This document shows positions 31,106-39,487 of a DNA stretch of 64,000 nt, piece after piece (position 1 is the first letter of the stretch; each line of letters opens with the position of its first letter). The stretch is from Mesostigma viride. Its lineage: Eukaryota > Streptophyta > Mesostigmatophyceae > Mesostigmatales > Mesostigmataceae. Both the position numbers and the translations under genes were made by a program. A model generated the notes under the pieces. It did not search any database. It had not been told where the DNA came from and worked only from the letters and a program-made list of their open reading frames with translations. The DNA lies in contig RPFO01000022.1 of assembly GCA_009746045.1 (NCBI GenBank), positions 624,036 through 688,035 of the forward strand, read 5' to 3'.

Positions 31106-31222
31106 TTAATCGTCCAGACTAGCAAGGAGAGACGCGCGGATGGCGGCCATGCGCATCTCGTATGGCGTCATCGCGACAGGTGGCGGTGGTGGAGGTGGGA
31201 GCTGTCGGGTCTTGATCGGGGG
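31106..31222 (-). pseudogene. 3' remnant of the copia-disrupted viral coiled-coil gene
   Basis: Encodes the last ~38 residues, Pro-rich then VAMTPYEMRMAAIRASL, ending at 31106. The 5' part lies at 39053-39463. With the element and one GGGGG copy removed, the two parts are in the same frame through the Pro run, which shows a single ancestral gene. Confidence 0.85.
31218..31222. repeat. Left target-site duplication (GGGGG) of the copia element
   Basis: Five G bases, repeated at 39048-39052. Five base pairs is the usual Ty1/copia duplication size. Confidence 0.8.
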
Positions 31223-31839
31223 AGTTGTGAGGGTAAGAATGCCACGAATTCCGCCATGGTTCTTGCAGGAAGTTGCCTTTATTAACAATCAGGAAACACA
31301 GACGTAAGTCACGTCACTTCCAAGACTGCACGCAGCACAGACGACAGGGTCGCAGTGCCAAGAGAACGTGCACGCAAGAACTAGCGTCCCGGTGTGACCA
31401 AGTCACTCATATAGCTTACTAGGGACGCGTCCAAGTATTCAGCTGCACTGTCACAGCTGAACTGTCAATCAATTGATTACACAGACTCTGGCACGCCTTT
31501 GGCGCGCAGATCTATCAATTGTCCATACGGCTAGTCCTGTGGACCTATCCGTACACTAGTCAGCATCAATTGTCTCATAGGTCCTGGCGCGCTACAGTGC
31601 GCCTACCTATCAATTGACCATCAAGTCCTGTACAAGTCCTGTCAACGTCCTGCGGACTATCAAAGTGACACTTGTACATCCTGTGTCCGTACGCGCCCAC
31701 AGTGGCGCGCCGGGTACTGTCGGCACAGCCTAGGAAACGTCATAACTTTTACGTTCCTTAACCAAATGAGGCGTTCAAGGTGCCGTTGGAAAGAGCGTAA
31801 CAATCTCTATCCATCTAACGTAAATCCTTTACGTTAACT
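31223..31839 (-). repeat. 3' LTR of the copia element
   Basis: 617 bp, begins (plus strand) AGTTGTGAGGGTAAG and ends TTTACGTTAACT, matching the other LTR. Contains several CAATTGA/TCAATTG inverted motifs. Confidence 0.92.
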
Positions 31840-32787
31840 CCAATCCCTTCTTTTCTTTAGGGTCACATCCCCTGCCAGGGACCCTTGAAGTAGCTTGAAA
31901 TGTCCTTCACTCCAGCTTGAAGCTTGAACAGATGTCTTTAATGGCCAATGCCATTCCCCCAGCCCTTTCTTTTAAGGAACTGGAAAAGAAACAGATCTGC
32001 CACAGGGAAAACCATTTCATGAGAAATGGAGAAAACCTATGGAAGTGGCATTACAGAGTACCACCAGATATTAGAAGCACACAAAATTAAATACATACAG
32101 GTTAATTCTATGAGGTCTTCTCCAGGAATTAATCCCATCACCTCGGTAGAGCCTCCAGTACAATGACCTTCTGGCGGTGAGTTACATTAATCCCAGATAC
32201 TAATCCCATAAAACCCAGTACATATTCAATATAAGTACAATAAATCCATGACAATTAAAATACCACTTGACAAAGTAAGGCGTATTACAATAGTTTGCCT
32301 GTCATTCTCTCAACAGGGGTCTATTGGCGCCCGTCTTACGGCGCCCGTCTACTTGCCAGATGGTAAACTGCCACAGCAAACAAATGACAAAATGAAACAC
32401 ATAGGCAACAATTAAATCCTGCCCTGGGGAACTAGGGAAGTCTGAACAGGCAAACACCTGAACAGGCCAGCTTGTAGAAACATAATACCAGGGAATCGAA
32501 CCCCGCCCTATAAACCCCAGAATAAAGGTTCCCAGACCATTGTGAGAAGTATGTACAAATATACATTTCTTTTAAAATAGAATACATGGTCTGTAATGGA
32601 CCTGTCAACCTTGTGTAGTCAACAGCATGAACCCCAGCCAAAACCTGGCTGTATCCTGATTAAAATCAGAGTGAGTGTACCATGGTCCATGAGCCTTAGT
32701 ACAGACTAAAATACAGGTATTATGCCAGTCACAATGCTGACACTACCACACAATCTGCTCTCCAATGCCCTATAACCATGCACCAGC
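31840..32787. other. Untranslated 3' region of the copia element
   Basis: About 950 bp between the pol stop and the 3' LTR, AT-rich, without a recognisable gene. Holds the polypurine tract next to the LTR. A T-arm-like sequence near 32490 does not extend to a tRNA. Confidence 0.6.
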
Positions 32788-35700
32788 TTAGACAGCTTGC
32801 TGAGATGGGTCCATCAGAGACTGAAGAACCTTGTATTGCACTGCTGCCTTCTGCACTAGCTTGGTCAAAGCATCAGCAGGATTGTCAACCCCAGGGATAT
32901 GCTCAATATTGGCCAAGGAGGACAACTCCTTAAGAAGGAGATAATCCAAGTCCCTACTTCTGGCCATCTGCCTGTGCACAAACTGCACCATCCCCATGGA
33001 GTCTGTTTTTAGAAGAGTGGTAACCTGAAGTGGCCAAGGAGTGTTAGAAGTCATCTGATGAAGCAACTCCTTCAGATAAAGGCTTGTGTGAATGCCTTCA
33101 CAAATAGCCCTGCATTCTGCCACATCACTGCTGACAGCCACCCGTTTGTGCAGGCGACTAAACCAGCTCACCAAACTCCCCAGGCCTTCCTGTCTGAGCA
33201 CAAAGAGCCCTGCAGCCCTGCCCCTGACCTTGGAGACCTGCCTGCTGTCCATTGAGCTATCCACATACAGCTCCATGCAAATGGGTTGTGATAAATCCAC
33301 TGCAGACAACAGAATGCCAGATGAAGCCCTGACCTGATCAGCCACCTTGGCAGACCCTAGCTCCACCAGCATGTCATCAGGCAACCTGGCTATGACCATA
33401 AGGTCTGGCCTGGAAATGCCTGCCACCCAAGCAACCATGCCCCTCACCATGGGACACAGTGCCTGTGTGATGGTTGGAGGAAGCTTGCTAATGAGGGTCT
33501 CTTGATAGTCATTGCCCCCCACCAGCAGCATACGCCACTCCCCTCCCTTCTTCACCAGTGTGGCCTCCATGCCCACAAACAGCAGAGGCTCATTCTCCAC
33601 CTGCCATTGCTCCCTACCCAGAGGAAACTTGGACTTAATGATGGTGATCAGCTCCTTAAGCCACGACGTGGGAGCTATCAGATGTAGGTCATCCCCGTGC
33701 AGCGAAGCATACACTGGCAGGCCTTCCCATTGCCCCAGAAACAGACAGGGGTCTACAGGAGAGACCTTCAAGTTGCAATGCTCCTTCAGGAAACGGTTGA
33801 GAGTCTCCCTCCAGATTATTGGACTTGACCTCAGGCCCTCCAGGCCCTTGAGGATTTTAAGGAACTCCGTGTGGATGTCCCTTTTCCATACAGCAGGCAC
33901 CCTAACATAGAAAGGCGTCTTGCCCTCCCACTTTTCCTGTGCCACATCTGCATCACCCTCCAGAAATGCCCTCTTGAAGTCTATCACCACTGAGCCATAG
34001 TCCAAGCCCTTGTTGAGAAGGCCTAGAAAGACACACAGCAGCAGCCTCCAAGTATCATGCAGCATGCCAGGGGTATACAACTCCTCAGCAGTGCACTCAC
34101 CAGTACCCTTGAACTCATTCAGCACTGGCCTGACATGTGGTACCTTGACCCCGTCCACCTCCTTCATCTTGATGACAAACTTGAGCTTGAGTAGACGTCG
34201 TGCAGGAGGCAGGTCATTGACAGGTTCCACGCATTTCTTGGAGATCCAGTCCTCCCCAGATTTAATCAGACCCAGTGTGACCTGGGGACACATAATGGGA
34301 GAGGACATGAGCTTCACCAGGCCTTGGTAGTTGATAGGGCTGTGTCCAGCAAGTGAGTGAGGACCAATGCCCAAACTGCTTGGATGACTAGCAGCTGGCA
34401 GTATGAGGTCATCAACCAAGGGCTCCTGCCCCTGGCACACTTGCACACGCTTAACCGTCCTGGTTACTGCACGTGATAGGTGAGTGGTCCTGAAATTAAT
34501 CAGTGGGACCTGACCAGCCCCTTCCTTAGTCAGGAGAGAGGACGTGATCACTACCCCATCCTGGCATAGGAAATTCTGCCCCAGAAGAGCAGGTCCTTGA
34601 TAGCCCTCCAAGACACAAAAAGCAGTGTCCTGTCCAAGGATAGGAATGAATACCTCACCCAGTACCTTCACGTGTACCCCGCCACTGAAGTCAGACACAA
34701 ACTGATAGCTGGGTTCAGACATGCTGTACCCTGCTGCAGCCCTGGTCCCAATAATGGAGACCTGAGAATTAGTGTCTACCTCTAAGGCAGTGTCCAGCCC
34801 CAGATTGCCATGCCACCTGAGCTTGGCTACCTTGGGCTGCTTCTTGGCCCTTTGTAGAGCCCCAATCAATCCAGCCAAACTTGTCCCCCTGGGCTTGGTT
34901 AGTGCCTTGGGCTTGACAGTTGACTCCCCAGCTGTTGACCTTGCAGCCTGTTCAACAAGTACCTCTGCAACCTGGCCAGGGCTGACAGATTCCCCTGCAA
35001 CAGATGTGGTCGTTGCGTCAGTGATGTCACCTGGGACCTGAAAATCCTGCAGATCCTGTGAGCCTTGTGCCTGACTGCCCTCATTCATCAGGTTAGGCTT
35101 GACATATGACCAACTCAGCCGGTGTACATGCTTTGGTTCGTCCTCCATGCTGACCAAGCATGCGTGGCTAGCTTCATCAACCTGGGTAACCACCCCAGGA
35201 CTCCAGCTACCACGTTTGCCATAAAGGCTAGGTTCCTTCCAAGCTAGGACCTTCTGACCCACTTGTGGCTCCAGCATCTTCCAACCCCGGTCCTTCTCCC
35301 TCAGCTTGGCAAAGGTGACATGTGCAGCATGTTTCCAGCCCTCCAGCACATGTGGTGGGCACAGGCCATGATATAGACCCATTGGGCTGACAGCAACTCC
35401 ATCATAGTAGAAGTTAACCCTGCTGTTCAGCTGCTGCTCCACGTTCCTCAGCCATGCACTCCTGACAAGTGCAGGTGCAGACAAGGGTACCCAGTCTTCA
35501 GAGATGATCAATTTCTTGACCTCCTGGATTGCCCTCTCGATAGCACCCTGCTGCCCATGAGCCTCCCTAGGTGTAACCAGCAACTCAGGAAGGGTAGGAT
35601 CACCCTTGAGATGCTGAAACTGCATGTCCACCTGGATCCTTGTGGTAGGAAACTTGGCTCTTACATTCTGCAGGGCAGCCAGCAAGTACCTGTTCTTCAT

Positions 35701-36273
35701 AGAAGGTAAATGCTCTAGCACCTTGTATTTCGTGTACCTGTCCACGCACACCAACAGTTGCATGCCCCTGATGTGTTGGATATCACACTGCAGATCACCA
35801 ATGCTCTGAGGTAGAGCTTTGGCATGTGATTTCCTGGGCTTGTTGGAGGACAACTGGCACTTACACCGTGAGGCAGCTTGCTGACACGCCTTAAGAAGGG
35901 GTGCCCTGCCCATACGGAAGGCAAAGTTGTTTGACAGAGAAGTGGCATGCCCAAACATGTTGTGGATTCGGGCACCCAACTCCTGGTACACAGAGGAAGC
36001 AGTCCCTGGCACAGTCAGGACTGTGCTGTCAGGTTGTCCAGCATCACCATGCTGACTTCCATCCTGTTCTGACTCAGAGCCTGAGTCACCCTGCTCATGC
36101 CCAACACCTGGACCGCCAGCAGGGACCACATGCATACCACCAGAGGCCTTCACACCCCTCTGTGGTTGTACATTGGTTTCTCTCAAAATGAGAGGTCCAC
36201 CCTCGTGCCCAGCACGAGGATGCATAGGGTCAGACATACTTACAGCTGCATCAGCTGTCAAGGACGTCTTCAT
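32788..36273 (-). CDS. Copia pol polyprotein: integrase, protease-like domain, reverse transcriptase, RNase H
   Basis: 1,161 aa in one open frame. Integrase: His104/His109 with Cys130/Cys137/Cys139 (zinc-binding-like), then CDIQH (Asp164), IQVDMQ (Asp216) and GAIERA (Glu246). A retropepsin-like segment follows: ALEVDTNSQVSIIG (Asp500, with Thr-Asn instead of Thr/Ser-Gly) and LLGQNFL (563-569). Reverse transcriptase: VVIDFKRAFLEGD (Asp765) and LHGDDLHLI (about 859-866; GDD instead of the usual VDD). RNase H: LYVDSSMD, SSDVAECRA and DNPADALTK. Integrase before reverse transcriptase defines Ty1/copia. The protease-like region lies between them instead of before integrase. The starting Met is uncertain because pol may be reached by frameshift from gag. 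Confidence 0.85.
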   Translation of the reverse strand: MKTSLTADAAVSMSDPMHPRAGHEGGPLILRETNVQPQRGVKASGGMHVVPAGGPGVGHEQGDSGSESEQDGSQHGDAGQPDSTVLTVPGTASSVYQELGARIHNMFGHATSLSNNFAFRMGRAPLLKACQQAASRCKCQLSSNKPRKSHAKALPQSIGDLQCDIQHIRGMQLLVCVDRYTKYKVLEHLPSMKNRYLLAALQNVRAKFPTTRIQVDMQFQHLKGDPTLPELLVTPREAHGQQGAIERAIQEVKKLIISEDWVPLSAPALVRSAWLRNVEQQLNSRVNFYYDGVAVSPMGLYHGLCPPHVLEGWKHAAHVTFAKLREKDRGWKMLEPQVGQKVLAWKEPSLYGKRGSWSPGVVTQVDEASHACLVSMEDEPKHVHRLSWSYVKPNLMNEGSQAQGSQDLQDFQVPGDITDATTTSVAGESVSPGQVAEVLVEQAARSTAGESTVKPKALTKPRGTSLAGLIGALQRAKKQPKVAKLRWHGNLGLDTALEVDTNSQVSIIGTRAAAGYSMSEPSYQFVSDFSGGVHVKVLGEVFIPILGQDTAFCVLEGYQGPALLGQNFLCQDGVVITSSLLTKEGAGQVPLINFRTTHLSRAVTRTVKRVQVCQGQEPLVDDLILPAASHPSSLGIGPHSLAGHSPINYQGLVKLMSSPIMCPQVTLGLIKSGEDWISKKCVEPVNDLPPARRLLKLKFVIKMKEVDGVKVPHVRPVLNEFKGTGECTAEELYTPGMLHDTWRLLLCVFLGLLNKGLDYGSVVIDFKRAFLEGDADVAQEKWEGKTPFYVRVPAVWKRDIHTEFLKILKGLEGLRSSPIIWRETLNRFLKEHCNLKVSPVDPCLFLGQWEGLPVYASLHGDDLHLIAPTSWLKELITIIKSKFPLGREQWQVENEPLLFVGMEATLVKKGGEWRMLLVGGNDYQETLISKLPPTITQALCPMVRGMVAWVAGISRPDLMVIARLPDDMLVELGSAKVADQVRASSGILLSAVDLSQPICMELYVDSSMDSRQVSKVRGRAAGLFVLRQEGLGSLVSWFSRLHKRVAVSSDVAECRAICEGIHTSLYLKELLHQMTSNTPWPLQVTTLLKTDSMGMVQFVHRQMARSRDLDYLLLKELSSLANIEHIPGVDNPADALTKLVQKAAVQYKVLQSLMDPSQQAV

Positions 36274-36414
36274 AGGAACCTGTACCTCTCCAGGTGACCT
36301 GGGGCCACACTGAACCTGGAGATCACCCTCTTGTTGCCCAGATATAAAATCTGCATTGGAGCACCTGGCCTCCCCCTTGGGTGAATTAAGGTGTGTAGGG
36401 GTTGCCTCAGACAG

Positions 36415-37526
36415 TCACTGCTCCTTGTTGTCTTCTTGCTGACTGCCCTTTGAAGGCTGGCCTGCCTGGGACTTGTTGTTGTTCTTCTTGTTGTTGTTGT
36501 TATTCTTGTTGCTGCCCTGGCCCTGGGACTTCTTGAAGCTGGGACACTCCTTCTTGATGTGCCCCCACCCCTTGCACAGGTAGCATTGTATCTTGGACTT
36601 GCCCTGGCCACTGCCCCCATTGTCAGACGCGTTGCCCTGCTTGGGCTGACCACCCACCCGCCTGAACACCGACTTGGAGTGTGACCTCCTGTCAGAATCA
36701 GGTGAATGATCTCCCTTGCGCTTGTGATGGTTGCCCCTACGCCCTCCTTGGCTTCGGTCAGCCTCAGACGTCTTGGAGCCACCCTGGGTACGCCCGCCTG
36801 CCTGGGTAGCCTTCACTGCTGGCACTCCACCCTCAAACAGCTCCTCTGCCTCGAGTGCTTGATTATGACCTTGTAGGCCTTCAGGGTAGAGTGTGGGGCA
36901 CACATGACTTTTAAGGAGCCACGTGTCGCCTTATCCAGCCCAGAAACCTTGAGCCAGTTGGTTAGGGCTATGTTATCAGCGACATTAAAGCCGTGAGCCC
37001 TGCCCTCCTCAACCATCTTACAATAGTTGAGAAAGTTCTGGATCAGGTCCCCCTTGACCTCCCACCCTTGGTATTTGTCCTGCCAATGGATCCCCACTTT
37101 CTTCCTCTGATCCTCCAGCAGCTCCTTCAGCTCAGCCACGTACAGTGCCCAGGCCTTATTGGCCTTTTTGCACTCCCTGGTTAGGTCCTTAATCTGGTCA
37201 GTACACTTGCCAAAAGTGCTACTGCCTATCCAGATTTGATAGTAATTTGTACCACCGTACAAGCTAGGGAACCCTTCCAATCCCTCCACAAACTCTTCAG
37301 CCTGCTTAGGCTTGGAGTCTGAGGTTACAGGCTGCAACTGATTGACAATTAAAAGACCCTGTGTGGTAAGATCAAAGCCATGAATAGCTTGTGCATTATT
37401 ATTATTGTGAGGAAGGTTGGTAATCTCTCCGGTAAGCCCCACGTCATCTACGTGAGCGGTTCCACTACCAGCACCCCCATTATTATTCCCACTGGCTGGA
37501 CCCTTGCTACGGCGTCCCTCAGCCAT
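36415..37526 (-). pseudogene. Copia gag with CCHC zinc knuckle, reading frame shifted in the middle
   Basis: Begins MAEGRRSKGP at 37526. The capsid-like helical part (QIWIGSSTFGKC, LELLEDQRKK-type helices, WLKVSGLDKATRG) runs to about 36870. Near 36865 the coding signal moves back one base to another frame, with HNQALEAEELFEGG, a basic Ser-rich linker and the zinc knuckle CYLCKGWGHIKKEC (CX2CX4HX4C), followed by a Lys/Asn-rich tail ending at 36415. No slippery heptamer is seen at the shift, so a mutation or sequence error is as likely as programmed frameshifting. Its role would be particle assembly and RNA binding. Confidence 0.75.
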
Positions 37527-37695
37527 CCTGCACTACCAGCTATTCAAAGAACACCTTAACGAAGCAGCAGAAAATATGTACAAAATTTTTGTGTCGCCTC
37601 TGCCGCCTGCGCCGGTGTCGCTGCCGCCCCGCGAATTGCCGCCGAAATTCGACAAAAAAAATGTCGACAAGTACTGCAGAAGAAAATTAGGCCGA

Positions 37696-38406
37696 CTAGT
37701 AGTCAAGGCCCCTGAAGTCGCAGTACGTGTATACGAACTCACGATCCTCCATATCCAGCTCCGGACCTGCACCGGTATGAATTAAAACCGGCGTGCTCCC
37801 CGCCGCGTAAGTTGCGACGCGCCGACGCGCGACGAGGCGCAGAGGATGTGTAAAGATCGTCAATAATTCCCACCCCGCGGGAATCCACTCTCGCACAGAG
37901 GCGAGAAATGCCACCAGGTTAATTAAAACCTGGCGCTCGCGACTGCGTACGCCGCGAGTGAGCAGCGATAACAGCGCGAGATCCTGAAACAAATTTGTCG
38001 ACACCGCCGGCGCGCCCCCCGTGCGAAGCGATGCCCAGTTTTGCAGGTTTCTCTGGTAACCGGTGAGTGAAGAGAGGACGTTGTCCAACTCCTCAATGGC
38101 AGTCGTGACTTCGGTCACCGACCGCAAACCTCCCCGCACCTGGACCGTAAATGTCGATAAAATGTTTCGAATCTGGTCCAACAGGTTGCGGATTGCCGGC
38201 ACCAGTGCTGGCAAATCGGGGTCCTCGGGGTTATCCCCGAGCAATGCGTGAGCTGCACGCTGCTGACGATGAAGCTCGTCGAGCGAAACTGTAACTTCGT
38301 CGAGCAATTGTTGCCACGACGGCACAGTTGGTCTTGACGAAGAACCAGCCGGCGGAGCGGCTATTTCCTCATCGTCCGGAATCCGAAATTCTTCCGAATT
38401 TGGCAT
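37696..38406 (-). CDS. Extra ORF between 5' LTR and gag of the copia element, unknown function
   Basis: 236 aa from the ATG at 38406 (MPNSEEFRIPDDEE); the open frame extends back into the LTR but that part is LTR sequence. Predicted to be mostly helical: an acidic N-terminus, LDELHRQQRAAHALL, repeated Leu/Val heptads (IRNLLDQIRNILSTF) and a later hydrophobic stretch (LINLVAFLASVREW). No signal peptide or known motif. It sits inside the LTR pair, so it belongs to the retrotransposon unless captured. Base composition looks more GC-rich than the gag next to it. Ty1/copia elements normally go directly from leader to gag, so this is unusual. No homologue is recognised. Confidence 0.6.
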   Translation of the reverse strand: MPNSEEFRIPDDEEIAAPPAGSSSRPTVPSWQQLLDEVTVSLDELHRQQRAAHALLGDNPEDPDLPALVPAIRNLLDQIRNILSTFTVQVRGGLRSVTEVTTAIEELDNVLSSLTGYQRNLQNWASLRTGGAPAVSTNLFQDLALLSLLTRGVRSRERQVLINLVAFLASVREWIPAGWELLTIFTHPLRLVARRRVATYAAGSTPVLIHTGAGPELDMEDREFVYTYCDFRGLDY

Positions 38407-38430
38407 CTTTTTGACAGAGCGTGTAATACG

Positions 38431-39047
38431 AGTTGTGAGGGTAAGAATGCCACGAATTCCGCCATGGTTCTTGCAGGAAGTTGCCTTTATTAACAATCAG
38501 GAAACACAGACGTAAGTCACGTCACTTCCAAGACTGCACGCAGCACAGACGACAGGGTCGCAGTGCCAAGAGAACGTGCACGCAAGAACTAGCGTCCCGG
38601 TGTGACCAAGTCACTCATATAGCTTACTAGGGACGCGTCCAAGTATTCAGCTGCACTGTCACAGCTGAACTGTCAATCAATTGATTACACAGACTCTGGC
38701 ACGCCTTTGGCGCGCAGATCTATCAATTGTCCATACGGCTAGTCCTGTGGACCTATCCGTACACTAGTCAGCATCAATTGTCTCATAGGTCCTGGCGCGC
38801 TACAGTGCGCCTACCTATCAATTGACCATCAAGTCCTGTACAAGTCCTGTCAACGTCCTGCGGACTATCAAAGTGACACTTGTACATCCTGTGTCCGTAC
38901 GCGCCCACAGTGGCGCGCCGGGTACTGTCGGCACAGCCTAGGAAACGTCATAACTTTTACGTTCCTTAACCAAATGAGGCGTTCAAGGTGCCGTTGGAAA
39001 GAGCGTAACAATCTCTATCCATCTAACGTAAATCCTTTACGTTAACT
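38431..39047 (-). repeat. 5' LTR of the copia element
   Basis: 617 bp, matching 31223-31839 base for base as far as compared. Promoter and R region are expected here; no motif was assigned. Confidence 0.92.
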
Positions 39048-39052
39048 GGGGG
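39048..39052. repeat. Right target-site duplication (GGGGG) of the copia element
   Basis: Five G bases directly after the 5' LTR, matching 31218-31222. Confidence 0.8.
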
Positions 39053-39463
39053 TGGCGGAGAGTCCGGCTCTGTCTCCTTGGGCTTTCGACCCCGTCTTGG
39101 TTTTGGCGTGTCGGCGGGGGTTGAGGCGACGGAATCTTCAGCGAGAAGGCGTTCAATCCGCGATTTGTTACGAGCTTCTTGCAGCTCGAGTTCGACTAGC
39201 CTTTGCCGCTGAATCTCCAATTCCTTTGCAAGGACCTTTCGTTTCGTTATCTCTGCCTCCTTTTCTTCGTTTCGTCTCTTCTCCCTCTCGGCTTTTGCGC
39301 GTTGCTGGTAAACCCTCATTTTGTCGCGAAGGGCTTTTTTCTGTTCATCATTCAGCGGTTGTCCCTTTCGAATTGTCTTGACCAGGTCAACCTGCTCTTC
39401 CCGCGTCTCGGCGAAGGTTTCGTCTTGGTAGCTCGTTGGGGTCTCTGAAGCCTCAGAGGCCAT
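39053..39463 (-). pseudogene. 5' part of the copia-disrupted viral coiled-coil gene
   Basis: Starts MASEASETPTSYQDE at 39463. Residues about 30-105 are a highly charged Lys/Glu/Arg coiled coil (QQRAKAEREKRRNEEKE, KELEIQRQRLVELELQ), then Ala/Thr/Pro linker and an AT-hook-like RRGRKPK before the Pro run where the copia element entered. The open frame continues a few codons into the LTR. The remaining ~38 codons are at 31106-31217. Intact length would be about 175 aa. Function unknown; a DNA-binding or scaffold protein is possible. The start codon is only 24 bp from that of the divergent 905-aa gene. Confidence 0.8.
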
Positions 39464-39487
39464 GTTTATATTCTAGGTAGATAATAA
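39464..39487. promoter_or_regulatory. 24-bp divergent junction between the two viral transcription arms
   Basis: Only GTTTATATTCTAGGTAGATAATA-type AT-rich sequence separates the two start codons (39463 minus, 39488 plus). The core promoters must overlap the coding sequences or transcripts must be leaderless. A bidirectional promoter is inferred. Confidence 0.45.

Larger units (their letters stand above)
31223..39047 (-). mobile_element. Ty1/copia LTR retrotransposon inserted in the PLV (7,825 bp)
   Basis: Two 617-bp LTRs (31223-31839 and 38431-39047), flanked by GGGGG duplications, enclose gag, pol and an extra ORF, all on the minus strand. A purine-rich tract (AAAGAAAAGAAGGGATTGG on the minus strand) lies just before the 3' LTR. 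The LTRs appear identical over their length, so insertion is recent. LTR ends are AGTT...AACT rather than TG...CA. The primer-binding site is not recognised. Confidence 0.92.

Noticed and set aside
32480..32510. tRNA T-arm-like sequence (GGGGTTCGATTCCC on the minus strand) in the copia 3' region
   Set aside because: No matching acceptor, D or anticodon arms could be found around it, so it is not called a tRNA gene.
36841..36905. Programmed -1 frameshift site in copia gag
   Set aside because: The change of frame is real, but no X XXY YYZ heptamer is present at the overlap, so I do not call it programmed.
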